Below are positions 6,035-6,082 of a stretch of 6,082 bases of DNA, piece after piece. Position 1 is the stretch's first letter. Every line of letters starts with the position of its first letter. This stretch comes from JASSUD01 sp031963225 (GTDB lineage: Bacteria > Pseudomonadota > Gammaproteobacteria > Burkholderiales > Burkholderiaceae): contig JASSUD010000125.1 in NCBI GenBank assembly GCA_031963225.1, positions 1 through 6,082 of the forward strand, read 5' to 3'. Below the pieces are notes generated by a model. It was given only the letters and a program-made list of their open reading frames with translations, made no database searches and was not told where the DNA came from. The position numbers and the translations under genes were made by a program.

Positions 6035-6082
6035 AGCGACTGCGAAGTCGGTAATAGATAGTTGATGAAAGTTCAATACGGA
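6035..6082. other. Unmatched tail after gene 2, with a small GNRA-type hairpin
   Basis: None of the three forward frames continues the winged-helix homology that gene 1 shows at this point (YLSYLSFKGL). A perfect 5-bp stem CGACT/AGTCG with loop GCGA lies at 6037-6050, three bases from the stop, but no T run follows. It could be a weak transcript-end structure or the edge of an inserted or recombined segment. The sequence ends too soon to tell. Confidence 0.4.

Overview
The window looks like part of a tandem family of bacterial NLR-like (STAND/NACHT) genes. Two related genes lie on the + strand, and each is incomplete in a different way. The organism is not certain. Codon use is bacterial, GC is moderate by eye, and start and stop signals fit the standard bacterial code. 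From memory only, the protein style (a module with CYINLAIVE, then GRAGIGKTTLCKKLV, then repeats) resembles large repeat-NACHT families of intracellular proteobacteria, such as Burkholderia-related endosymbionts of fungi like Mycoavidus. I could not check that.

Layout. Positions 1-197 encode the 5' continuation of gene 1. This is shown by protein-level homology to gene 2, but the frame is broken by a stop or frameshift near 39-55. Positions 198-3344 are the long open part of gene 1: a pre-NACHT module, a NACHT ATPase with intact Walker A and B motifs, a winged-helix/helical region, and a C-terminal array of 34-residue HEAT-like repeats encoded by 102-bp units. A TGA inside the eleventh consensus-type unit ends the frame, and the eroded remainder of that unit is still visible downstream. 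Positions 3345-3778 are non-coding apart from this remnant and hold the leader and ribosome binding site of gene 2. Positions 3779-6034 are gene 2: a polar leader of about 95 residues, a TIR/SEFIR-like domain, the same pre-NACHT module and the same NACHT core. It stops just where gene 1 goes on into the winged helix and repeats. The last 48 bases match nothing in gene 1.

The two genes are complementary. Gene 2 keeps the putative N-terminal effector and the NACHT motor but has no sensor. Gene 1 keeps the motor and sensor array, but its effector end is out of frame or outside the window. A full-length ancestor would be TIR-like, pre-NACHT module, NACHT, winged helix, HEAT array: the effector-switch-sensor plan of NLRs and of bacterial NACHT/STAND immune proteins. 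Whether the locus is a working split or modular defence system, a set of host-directed effectors, or a decaying and recombining paralogue array cannot be decided from the sequence alone. The in-frame lesions favour ongoing decay and recombination.
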